From contig JADJNU010000001.1 of the NCBI GenBank assembly GCA_016714165.1, forward strand, positions 1,364,001 to 1,428,000: a stretch of DNA of 64,000 bases. The letters run 5' to 3'. The DNA comes from Bdellovibrionales bacterium (GTDB lineage: Bacteria; Bdellovibrionota; Bdellovibrionia; Bdellovibrionales; UBA1609). Every line of letters begins with the position of its first letter. The first letter of the stretch is position 1. The notes below the pieces were generated by a model. The model ran no database searches, was not told the DNA's origin, and saw only the letters and a list, made by a program, of their open reading frames with translations. The position numbers and the translations under genes are program-made. Below, one piece after another: positions 17,311-24,648 of the stretch.

Positions 17311-18117
17311 TCACTTGAGTTCAATAAATTTAATACCAGCTTGAGTCAGTTTTTTTACAAGTAAGGTTCGGTATTTTTCGACAAAATTAACACCTTCGTA
17401 TTTCTTATAAGCAGGAGTCATCCTATGCTGAGCATGCAACAACTCATGAGAAGCCGTATCAAAAAATGTCATAGTTCCAGGGCCCGTCATAGGAATTGAT
17501 ACAACATAAAACTCTTCAGAGGGGCCACCAATGCGCTCAATAATGCGATCATAGACTGCTTTCTTAAAAGCACGTTCCTGAGCACTTAAGTCAGAGTCTT
17601 TGACCGTCGTAAAAAATCCTATCAGTTCTGCTCCCGGAGTATTAAACCCCCCTATGAAAGCCTGAATGTACTTTCCAGCCGGGTGATCATGGGAGACAAC
17701 CGTTTGTTTTTTGACAGTTGAAAATCCCTCTGAAAAAATGGAAAATCTCCACATCGTGCCGTTGAGAATTTCGTGATGATAGGACATACACAAAAACACG
17801 TTTTTGGCCTCAGCTATTTGCACACACCTGATCTTTTGATCTGCAATTTTGGCAGTTTCCAAGTTAAAGGGTGCACCGTTAATATGCGCCAAGTAAGGGG
17901 CCTGGATTTCATTCATCAACTTCCTTGCTATCAACCTCAGGCCCTCGCCAGAGACAGGATAGAGGTCCTTGTCAAAATCAACTGCGATCTCAAAATTATG
18001 GCTACTTGCGTGAGCCTGCCTGGGGAGGTGTTCAATGCAGCCTTCAGAAGCCCCCGTTGACGCAAAAACAGCACCTGGAATCAGGCACAAAAGCGATAGA
18101 ATAATACAAATTCTCAT
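17311..18117 (-). CDS. Secreted protein with an HExxH motif, putative metallopeptidase
   Basis: The start is ATG 18117, 6 bases after AGGAG; the longer frame upstream is noncoding. A signal peptide (ICIILSLLCLIPGAVFA) leads into a 250-residue exported protein. Near the C-terminus, residues 224-228 read HELLH within TASHELLHAQHRMTP, a match to the zinc-binding HExxH of gluzincin/metzincin-like peptidases. A glutamate in the following helix (KKYEGVNFVEKY) could be the third ligand. The upstream part matches no family I know. It could be a periplasmic protease, but the motif alone is not proof and catalytic activity is inferred. Confidence 0.7.
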   Translation of the reverse strand: MRICIILSLLCLIPGAVFASTGASEGCIEHLPRQAHASSHNFEIAVDFDKDLYPVSGEGLRLIARKLMNEIQAPYLAHINGAPFNLETAKIADQKIRCVQIAEAKNVFLCMSYHHEILNGTMWRFSIFSEGFSTVKKQTVVSHDHPAGKYIQAFIGGFNTPGAELIGFFTTVKDSDLSAQERAFKKAVYDRIIERIGGPSEEFYVVSIPMTGPGTMTFFDTASHELLHAQHRMTPAYKKYEGVNFVEKYRTLLVKKLTQAGIKFIELK

Positions 18118-18303
18118 GATCTTCTCCTTTGCACACCTCGTCAGGCGGCAGAATGCCGCCATGTGTCTATCTGGCTGTTTTCAAAGTCAAGGAGTATCTC
18201 GCATGGTGAATCTCAATGTAATTTCTCCCAGTATTTCCAGAAGCAGGTCCGCTAACCAGCGCCTAGGCCTGCAGAGAAAGACCCAAATACTCGCCTCATT
18301 TCC

Positions 18304-19515
18304 TTATGTGGTTTCCAGTTTCGCCAAATCCCGGGTAATATTCTTTTGATGCGCCTCCAGAGTGCCCCCTCCGATTTCGAGGAGCTTAGCATCCCGCCAG
18401 AGGCGTTCGACGACATACTCACCGACATAACCATAACCACCCAAAACCTGCATCGCTCTGTCTGCTAGATTTTTACCCATCGTTGTCGCCACGAGTTTAA
18501 CTCCATCAGAATCCAGACGATGCCCGTGGGAGGAAATGTCCATCATCCGAGCGGTATTGTAGACGTAAGTTTTAGCGGCCATATACTCAGCATAGGAATC
18601 ACCAATATATTTTTGAATCTGGCCAAAAAAATTGAGGGATTTTCCAAATGCTTCTCGTTCTCTCGCGTATTTATTCATCACCTCAAGACTCCTTCTGCCA
18701 ATTCCGAGGCTCATCGCGGCCAAAGTGAGTCGCTCAAGTTCCAGATTCTTCATCATATGAAGCATTGAATCCCCTTCAGAGCCGATCAATGCAGACACGG
18801 GAACGCGACAATCCTGAAAAACCAACTCTGCCGTATTGGATGCGCGCATGCCTGTTTTGTCTTTTATTTTTTGTCCGACGCTATAGCCAGAATGTGTTTT
18901 ATCGACAATGAATGTGGACAAAAGAGCTCTGCCGTTTTTCTCACCCGTTTTGGCGTAGAGTAACACCACGTCAGCTGGGGTTCTCTCTTCATCAAGAGTC
19001 CCATTTGTGATCCACATCTTTCGTCCATTGATAATGTATTCATTCCCGCGCCGTTCTGCGGTGGTGAGCATTCCCATAACATCCGTTCCGACGTGTGGTT
19101 CTGACATCGCCATGCACCCCACCCACTCACCCGAGCAAAGCTTGGGCAGGTATTTCTCTGACTGTTCTTTAGATCCGTTTTGAGCCAGATTATTCACACA
19201 AAGCATGGCATGAGCCAGATAGGCCAGAGTAAATCCCGGATCAGAAGCAGACAGCTCTTCATGGACAATTGCGGCAGCCAAGGGATCCTGACCAGAACCA
19301 CCAAATTTTTCATCAACTGTAATTCCCAAAAGACCTAATTCACCAAGCTTGCGAAAAAGACTGAGATTAAAAAGCTCCTTTCGATCGTGCTCCAAGGCTT
19401 GAGGCTCCACCTCTTTCTGGGCGAATTCTCTGACCATCTGTCTGAGCATGCTGTGTTCTTGCGTTGGATTAAACAGATCGAATTTGGAAAGCTCTGAACT
19501 TAAATGATCTGACAC
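18304..19515 (-). CDS. Acyl-CoA dehydrogenase, isovaleryl-CoA dehydrogenase-like
   Basis: The 403 residues cover the three acyl-CoA dehydrogenase domains. The N-terminal helices include REFAQKEVEPQALE. The beta domain has CMAMSEPHVGTDVMGM and KMWITNG for FAD and substrate contacts. The C-terminal helices include LELERLTLAA, where the glutamate sits at the position of the catalytic base of isovaleryl-CoA dehydrogenase, and the ending RDAKLLEIGGGTLEAH. It would oxidise a (probably branched) acyl-CoA in leucine or fatty acid breakdown, passing electrons to ETF. The start is GTG with GGGAG 6 bases upstream. It follows nrdJ by 32 bases on the same strand; no other beta-oxidation gene is near. Confidence 0.93.
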   Translation of the reverse strand: MSDHLSSELSKFDLFNPTQEHSMLRQMVREFAQKEVEPQALEHDRKELFNLSLFRKLGELGLLGITVDEKFGGSGQDPLAAAIVHEELSASDPGFTLAYLAHAMLCVNNLAQNGSKEQSEKYLPKLCSGEWVGCMAMSEPHVGTDVMGMLTTAERRGNEYIINGRKMWITNGTLDEERTPADVVLLYAKTGEKNGRALLSTFIVDKTHSGYSVGQKIKDKTGMRASNTAELVFQDCRVPVSALIGSEGDSMLHMMKNLELERLTLAAMSLGIGRRSLEVMNKYAREREAFGKSLNFFGQIQKYIGDSYAEYMAAKTYVYNTARMMDISSHGHRLDSDGVKLVATTMGKNLADRAMQVLGGYGYVGEYVVERLWRDAKLLEIGGGTLEAHQKNITRDLAKLETT

Positions 19516-19547
19516 CTTATTCTCCCTCGGTTGATTGGCGTCAAATA

Positions 19548-21779
19548 CTAGTGTGAGGAGCTTTTGGGGTCAATACAAACAAACGGACATAAGGGCTGAA
19601 CAAATTTGCTCCCATCTCGATAAATGGAAATGGCCTTTAATCCTTTTTTCCAAGCCATAAGCAAAAGTCGGCCAATATCCTCGGTCGTCGCCCATTCAGG
19701 AAGATTCACTGTCTTTGATATCGCTCCACTGACAAAGGGCTGAACGGCCTCCATCATTTCCAGATGAGCTTCCGGACGCAAACCCAATTCCCCCTTTACA
19801 AAACTTGCACATTCGAAAATTTTTGTGTGTTCCGATTTTAAAATGGGAGCCTGTCCCAGGTGACCAAATTTAAGAACATAGTCTAAGATCTCCTGAGACT
19901 GAATCGTGCTGTAACCGAGCCTTCTCAGCGCAACGGGCAAAGCTTGATTGACTTGGCGAACGGCTCCTCCTCCCGCAAGAGTTTTCATTTTGACCAAGGC
20001 ATACTCAGGTTCAATTCCGGTTGTATCGCAATCCATGAGTAGCCCGATAGTACCCGTGGGAGCGACTGCTGTCACCTGAGCATTGCGGATCCCCACCCTC
20101 TTTGCCTTCTCCAAAATTAAAGAGAACTTTTCGCTCAGACCCTCTCTCATATTTTTTGGAAGAATCGGTGACTTGAGCAATTTCTCTGCTGCTTCCTGAT
20201 GTCGAGAAATCACATTGAGCACAGGCATTCTATTTTTACTGTATCCAACAAAGGCTCCCCTAACTTCGGCTAGGTTCACGCTCGTCGAAAGAGCTTCTGC
20301 TTGTATCCAAGCCGCAATTGCTCCTGCCCAAGAGCGCCCTTCCTTCGAATCATAAGCGAGTCCCATGCGCATGAGCAATCCACCAAGATTTGCAAAACCC
20401 AAACCCAGTGGGCGAAAATCTTGACTATTTATTACAATTTCAGGCGTTGGATAACTTGAATAACCCACCCATATCTCTTGGGCAGTAATGAACACGCGAA
20501 CCGCCGATCTCAGACCTTCCAAGTCAAATACGCCAGTCGCCTCATTGAAAAATCTCGCCAAATTGAGAGAGGCCAAGTTGCAGCCAGAATCATCCAGAAA
20601 CATAAACTCGGAGCAGGGATTGCTCGCTCGAATCGGACCGCTCGCAGGAACCGTGTGCCAGCTTTGAATGGTCGAATCGAATTGAATACCAGGATCACCA
20701 CAATGCCAGATTGCTTTCAGAATCTCATCCCAAATATCTTGGGCCTCAAAAATTTCAATCACTTCGCCCGTGGTTCGAGATTTCGTCTCCCAATGCCCCT
20801 TGTTGAGAACCGCTTCCATAAAAGAATCTGTGACCCGCATTGAATTGTTCGAATTTTGCCCACTGATGGTGTGGTAAACCTCTCCGTCAAGGCCTCCTGA
20901 AAATCCGGCTTTCAAAAGTCCTCTGGCCTTTTCTTCTTCCCGATATTTCCAACGAATAAAATCCAATATTTCTGGGTGATCCACGTCCAAACAAACCATC
21001 TTAGCCGCTCGTCTTGTTACCCCGCCAGATTTTGTCGCTGCGGCGCCACGATCAAGGACGTCTAAAAACGCAAGTAATCCAGAACTGAAACCTCCACCAG
21101 CAAGTTCCTCTTGCTTGCCCCGCAAGGTCGAAAAATTGGTACCAGAACCAGAACCGTATTTGAAAATTCGGGCCTCCTTGAGAGCCAATTCAAAAATACT
21201 TGTCAGATCGTCCTTCACGCTCAGAATAAAACAAGCCGAAGATTGCGGACGCAGAAAAGCATCCTCTCCTTCTTTTACGCATCCCAAATCATCATCCCAA
21301 TACCAAGTCTTCATTTGAGACTTGATTCCATAACAATGACTCAAGCCACAATTGAACCAAACGGGACTGTTAAATGATCCGAACTGATGAACAAGCAGGT
21401 GGCGAAGTTCATCGGCAAAAATCTGAGCAGAGTCATCGCTCTCCCACAGGTTTTGCTTTTCTCCTTCGAAGAGAAGAGTCGTCACAACTCGTTCAAACAT
21501 GTGAATAACGGAGGTCTCTTTTCCTTCTGGACAAATGGAGCGAGGCACATCACGTTGGCGAAAATATTTGGATGCGGCAATGTCGGTGGCCATTTGACTC
21601 CAAAACTTGGGCACAGTGACCCCCGTCTGGTGAAAAAGAACTCGGCCTTGACTGTCATGGATCAAGCTATCTCTTTGTTCCCAGGTAACATTGGCATAAT
21701 AAGGATCACGCCCCTGTTGGGTAAAATAACGTGAAAAATTTAATCCTTTTGCCCATTCACGGCCTGATTGATCACTCAT
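19548..21779 (-). CDS. nrdJ: Adenosylcobalamin-dependent (class II) ribonucleotide reductase
   Basis: This 743-residue enzyme reduces ribonucleotides to deoxyribonucleotides using a coenzyme B12-generated thiyl radical and needs no oxygen. Visible features are the redox cysteine in QSSACFILS, the GSGSGTNFS loop, the radical centre N-P-C-S-E (ASNPCSEFMF), its partner region SGCNLASLNL, the phosphate-binding APTGTIG, and a C-terminal cysteine pair (LCPFVC) that would be re-reduced by thioredoxin. The pair is spaced C-x3-C rather than the usual C-x2-C. I place the start at ATG 21779 because the longer frame overlaps the divergent cysteine desulfurase. The 95-base gap between them then holds a promoter and a dyad. 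Confidence 0.93.
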   Translation of the reverse strand: MSDQSGREWAKGLNFSRYFTQQGRDPYYANVTWEQRDSLIHDSQGRVLFHQTGVTVPKFWSQMATDIAASKYFRQRDVPRSICPEGKETSVIHMFERVVTTLLFEGEKQNLWESDDSAQIFADELRHLLVHQFGSFNSPVWFNCGLSHCYGIKSQMKTWYWDDDLGCVKEGEDAFLRPQSSACFILSVKDDLTSIFELALKEARIFKYGSGSGTNFSTLRGKQEELAGGGFSSGLLAFLDVLDRGAAATKSGGVTRRAAKMVCLDVDHPEILDFIRWKYREEEKARGLLKAGFSGGLDGEVYHTISGQNSNNSMRVTDSFMEAVLNKGHWETKSRTTGEVIEIFEAQDIWDEILKAIWHCGDPGIQFDSTIQSWHTVPASGPIRASNPCSEFMFLDDSGCNLASLNLARFFNEATGVFDLEGLRSAVRVFITAQEIWVGYSSYPTPEIVINSQDFRPLGLGFANLGGLLMRMGLAYDSKEGRSWAGAIAAWIQAEALSTSVNLAEVRGAFVGYSKNRMPVLNVISRHQEAAEKLLKSPILPKNMREGLSEKFSLILEKAKRVGIRNAQVTAVAPTGTIGLLMDCDTTGIEPEYALVKMKTLAGGGAVRQVNQALPVALRRLGYSTIQSQEILDYVLKFGHLGQAPILKSEHTKIFECASFVKGELGLRPEAHLEMMEAVQPFVSGAISKTVNLPEWATTEDIGRLLLMAWKKGLKAISIYRDGSKFVQPLCPFVCIDPKSSSH

Positions 21780-21796
21780 TCCAAAGACTCTATAAT
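21768..21796 (+). promoter_or_regulatory. Predicted sigma-70-type promoter of the cysteine desulfurase gene
   Basis: TTGATC (21768-21773) and a perfect TATAAT (21791-21796) are separated by 17 bases. The -35 element overlaps the first codons of nrdJ on the other strand. Transcription would begin near 21803 and give a leader of about 70 bases. Confidence 0.6.
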
Positions 21797-21816
21797 TGAG
21801 TGACCTTGGACTCAAT
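21795..21816. promoter_or_regulatory. Dyad at the nrdJ / cysteine desulfurase promoter
   Basis: ATTGAGT (21795-21801) and ACTCAAT (21810-21816) form a perfect 7-bp inverted repeat with an 8-base spacer. It overlaps the -10 box and expected transcription start of the plus-strand promoter, a position typical of a repressor operator. It does not look like an NrdR box. Confidence 0.5.
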
Positions 21817-21873
21817 AATGCGATATGTCTTCGCTGGATTGGCATTGCCCTTTGATTTTTGGATGAAATCTCA

Positions 21874-23055
21874 ATGAAGACAACGAAAAGACCCATCTAT
21901 TTTGATTATAATGCGACGACCCCTTTGCACCCTTTGGCTTTCGAGGCCATGAGGCCCTATTTCACTGAAGAGTTCGGAAACCCGGCGAGTTTGAGCCATT
22001 CTTATGGATGGTCCGCAAACATGGCCGTAGAAAAAGCTCGTGAGCAGATTGCCTTAGCCCTCCATTGCCAACCCAAAGAGATTTATTTTACAAGCGGGGC
22101 TACTGAAAGTAACAATCTGGCCATACTTGGCCTTGCCACAAGACGAGGCGATCAGAACGACTCGGCACCCCACTTCATCACAAGCCAGGTTGAGCATAAG
22201 TCTGTTCTCGAAGTTTATCGATTTGCTCAAACACGCTTTGGAGCTGAGGTGACACTTGTTGATCCCGATCGCTTTGGACAGGTCTCCCTCAAAAGTATCC
22301 AAAGGGCAGTCAAACCAAACACACGCCTGATCTCTGTCATGATGGCAAATAATGAAATTGGAACCATCAATCCAATTGCCGAAATTGGACAGTGGGCGAA
22401 ATCGCAAAATATCTTGTTTCACTCGGACTGCGCCCAATCCTTTGGAAAGCTCCCCATTCATGTTGAGGACATGGCCATTGATCTTTTAAGTCTCTCTGGT
22501 CATAAAATTTACGGCCCCAAGGGAGTGGGGGTTCTTTTTGTGCGATCTAAGAACCCCACTGTTGAACTTCTCCCTCTCCTGAGTGGAGGAACCCAAGAGC
22601 ATGGAATTCGCCCTGGCACTCTCAACGTCCCGGGCATCGTTGGCCTCGGTGCCGCGACTGAGCTCGCCCTAAGCGGTATGGGTGCAGAATCTGAGCGTCT
22701 AAAGGTACTTCAAAAGCATCTGATCAGCGGTGTGCTCAACCAACTCCCCGAAGCCTCTCTCAATGGTCACCCCACAGAAAGGCTTGCGACCAATGTCAGT
22801 TTTTCATTTAGAGGCCTATCCGCCGACATATTTGCCCTTGGATTAAATGGACTCGCCCTCAGTGCCGGTTCGGCCTGCGCTTCAGGAACCTCCTCTCCGA
22901 GCCATGTCCTCAAAGCGATCGGGCACTCCGACCAATTGGCTCGAGCAACAGTGCGTCTTGGTTTGGGCCGCCTGACCACATTCGCAGATATCGAACTCGC
23001 AATCGATAAGATAGTCGAGATGGTGGTTAAAAATCGCCAGATTTCAATAGCTTAA
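21874..23055 (+). CDS. Cysteine desulfurase, NifS/IscS family
   Basis: This PLP enzyme releases sulfur from cysteine for Fe-S clusters and thiolation. The signatures are the N-terminal IYFDYNATTPLHP, the cofactor-contacting TSGATESNN and SQVEHKSV, the PLP lysine in SLSGHKIYGPKG, and the active-site cysteine loop GSACASGTSSPSHVL, which is of the NifS/IscS type. ATG 21874 fits a non-overlapping arrangement with nrdJ; an ATG five codons earlier is also possible. An A-type Fe-S carrier follows 135 bases downstream, supporting a role in cluster assembly. No IscU or SufBCD gene lies in the window. Confidence 0.92.
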   Translation: MKTTKRPIYFDYNATTPLHPLAFEAMRPYFTEEFGNPASLSHSYGWSANMAVEKAREQIALALHCQPKEIYFTSGATESNNLAILGLATRRGDQNDSAPHFITSQVEHKSVLEVYRFAQTRFGAEVTLVDPDRFGQVSLKSIQRAVKPNTRLISVMMANNEIGTINPIAEIGQWAKSQNILFHSDCAQSFGKLPIHVEDMAIDLLSLSGHKIYGPKGVGVLFVRSKNPTVELLPLLSGGTQEHGIRPGTLNVPGIVGLGAATELALSGMGAESERLKVLQKHLISGVLNQLPEASLNGHPTERLATNVSFSFRGLSADIFALGLNGLALSAGSACASGTSSPSHVLKAIGHSDQLARATVRLGLGRLTTFADIELAIDKIVEMVVKNRQISIA

Positions 23056-23125
23056 TCAGTAGATTTATGGGTAGCTCATGGGCGGGTTCACTGGTGTAGC
23101 TTTACTTCTGGCCACTCCCAAATCA

Positions 23126-23138
23126 TATATGCTATAAT
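23126..23138 (+). promoter_or_regulatory. Extended -10 promoter of the A-type carrier gene
   Basis: TGCTATAAT (23130-23138) is a perfect extended -10 element about 50 bases before the start codon. The -35 region is poor, as is usual for extended -10 promoters. The gene can therefore be transcribed separately from the desulfurase upstream. Confidence 0.55.
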
Positions 23139-23190
23139 TTGCCTTATTAGTTAGCCCAACAGAAGAGGGGCCTTTTCCCGCAGGATGGTG

Positions 23191-23523
23191 ATGCTTATGA
23201 TAACAGTAACAGAAAATGCAGCAAAGCGGATTGCTCAATTGAGAAGCGAAGACGGAGCTAAGGAGCAGGCCATGCTTCGCGTAAAAGTGAAGAAGGGTGG
23301 TTGCTCTGGTTTTTCTTACAAGATGGATTTTGATGAGCAGGTCGCCAATGGAGACAAAGTATTTGAGTATTTTAATGAAAAGATCATCGTCGATGGTGAA
23401 AGTCTGCTTTATCTAGTGGGCCTCAGCCTTGACTACAGCGGTGGACTAAATGGCAAGGGCTTTGTATTCAATAATCCAAACGCCACGAAGACCTGTGGAT
23501 GCGGCACTTCGTTTGGAGTATAA
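23191..23523 (+). CDS. A-type Fe-S carrier protein (IscA/SufA/ErpA family)
   Basis: The protein has the family fold and its three conserved cysteines: one in KKGGCSGFSYKM and two in the terminal TCGCGTSFGV. These bind a [2Fe-2S] or [4Fe-4S] cluster delivered to apo-enzymes. The GLSLDYSGGLNGKGFVFNNPNA segment is typical. Which of IscA, SufA or ErpA it replaces cannot be told. Several ATGs occur at the start; the one at 23191 has AGGA at a 5-base spacing. The upstream desulfurase is the natural sulfur donor. Confidence 0.92.
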   Translation: MLMITVTENAAKRIAQLRSEDGAKEQAMLRVKVKKGGCSGFSYKMDFDEQVANGDKVFEYFNEKIIVDGESLLYLVGLSLDYSGGLNGKGFVFNNPNATKTCGCGTSFGV

Positions 23524-23551
23524 ATAGCGGTTTTGGTGGGACATCTTATTG

Positions 23552-23597
23552 CTGAAGTAGGCCCACAGAATTTTTGAATCACTTCAACCTACTTCAG
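23552..23597 (+). terminator. Long inverted repeat downstream of the A-type carrier gene
   Basis: CTGAAGTAGG (23552-23561) and CCTACTTCAG (23588-23597) form a perfect 10-bp stem with a 26-base loop. No T-run follows, so it is not a standard intrinsic terminator; it may be a transcript-end hairpin or an operator. A nearby GTGGG/CCCAC pair could form an alternative stem. Confidence 0.45.
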
Positions 23598-23650
23598 TAC
23601 AGCCAAAATAGGTGCGATAGCCACTCCGTTCTTCTTCCCGTTTCAATTCC

Positions 23651-23833
23651 TTAGTTTGTTTGATATTCATTTTTTGCAGCATGTAGCCATTTCAAGAGTG
23701 GCGGCAAAAGGCTTCGTGCCATTTGTCTTTCGCTTTCGGATATTTCTAGCTGGTCCAGACGAATAAGATGATCGAAACCCTTCCTCCTGAACTGAACTTT
23801 GGGGTGGGAAATATTGGGTTCTCGAAGGGGCAT
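23651..23833 (-). CDS. Possible small basic protein, about 60 aa
   Basis: A minus-strand frame from ATG 23833 encodes a basic, probably helical peptide (for example LDQLEISESERQMARSLLPP and LKWLHAAKN) in an otherwise empty 520-base gap. The residue pattern looks more like a real protein than a shadow frame. There is no good ribosome-binding site and no family match. It runs away from the AT-rich promoter region in front of the winged-helix gene. Confidence 0.35.
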   Translation of the reverse strand: MPLREPNISHPKVQFRRKGFDHLIRLDQLEISESERQMARSLLPPLLKWLHAAKNEYQTN

Positions 23834-23929
23834 TCCGTTCAATACACTAGGTATCGATACTTCATATATTATCTATAAGATCAAATGGAGTGATTTTGAG
23901 GTCAACACCCCCCTGTTAAATATTATATA

Positions 23930-24040
23930 TTATACAATTAGTTAAACGATAAATGATATCATTTCAATATTAATCAATATAATATTAATATTAATTGATA
24001 TTAACTTTATACCGATTTCAATGTACACTTGATCCAGGAG
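23930..24040. promoter_or_regulatory. AT-rich palindromic control region
   Basis: This ~110-base stretch is nearly all A and T. It contains a perfect 14-bp palindrome (AAATGATATCATTT, 23951-23964), a second 14-bp palindrome (TAATATTAATATTA, 23980-23993), and the related pair TTAATCAATAT / TTAATTGATAT in opposite sense on either side. It directly precedes a winged-helix regulator gene, so autoregulatory operator sites are likely. Confidence 0.6.
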
Positions 24041-24047
24041 CATTGAT

Positions 24048-24401
24048 GTGGAAATAGCAAAATTATTTGGTAATTTAACAGCAACGCAAGCCCTTATGTT
24101 TCTCGCTCGATATGAAGAAGGGACCGCAAAAGAAATTTCTGATGCTTTTAAGGTTTCAAAAACGCAAATTTACCTTCAATTGGTCAAACTAGAAAGTGCG
24201 GGTATCCTGTCCAGCCGTCCAATGGGAAATCAAATCATTTACTATTTTAATCCCCGCTCTCCTATTAAAAATGAGCTTCGTGAATTGCTAGAAAAATATA
24301 TCGAAACAAGTATGTCAAAAGATCAGTACAAAGACTTTTATCTTGTTCGTAGACGCGGACGTAGTCGTGGCAAAACTCTAGGAGGATCGTATGCCCGATA
24401 A
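24048..24401 (+). CDS. Winged-helix DNA-binding regulator
   Basis: Residues ~5-80 form a winged helix: the recognition part reads GTAKEISDAFKVSKTQIYLQLVKLESAGIL, and the wing is SSRPMGNQIIYYFNPRS. The layout is like ArsR or MarR-type regulators, but no metal-binding cysteines are present. A highly basic tail (RRRGRSRGK) follows. GTG 24048 is the start, with AGGAG 7 bases upstream. It lies behind the AT-rich palindromic region and overlaps a 15-codon ORF at its 3' end. Ligand and targets are unknown. Confidence 0.85.
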   Translation: MEIAKLFGNLTATQALMFLARYEEGTAKEISDAFKVSKTQIYLQLVKLESAGILSSRPMGNQIIYYFNPRSPIKNELRELLEKYIETSMSKDQYKDFYLVRRRGRSRGKTLGGSYAR

Positions 24402-24438
24402 AGACAAAATATCAGATTCGACTACAATTGCTGAATAG
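24391..24438 (+). CDS. 15-codon ORF coupled to the winged-helix gene
   Basis: The ATG at 24391 overlaps the regulator's last codons and is preceded by a perfect AGGAGG at 5 bases, one of the best ribosome sites in the window. The product would be MPDKDKISDSTTIAE. It may be a real microprotein or the stub of a lost downstream gene. Confidence 0.3.
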   Translation: MPDKDKISDSTTIAE

Positions 24439-24648
24439 AGTTCCCCAAAGGAAGCCGCTTGGTTTTGAGCTAAGTCCGCAGATTCCTTGGGAGCAGATGT
24501 GGGTTTGCTTCCCTTCTGGCCTCTCAAAGAAATTATACATAAACGGTAACTTTTACATCACAGATTAGATGTCTTGGGGCAGGTTCTAATCTGACTTGCT
24601 TAAGACCAGTGGCTTTGCTACTTTCCGGCTTTTGACAAGGAGCGTAAC

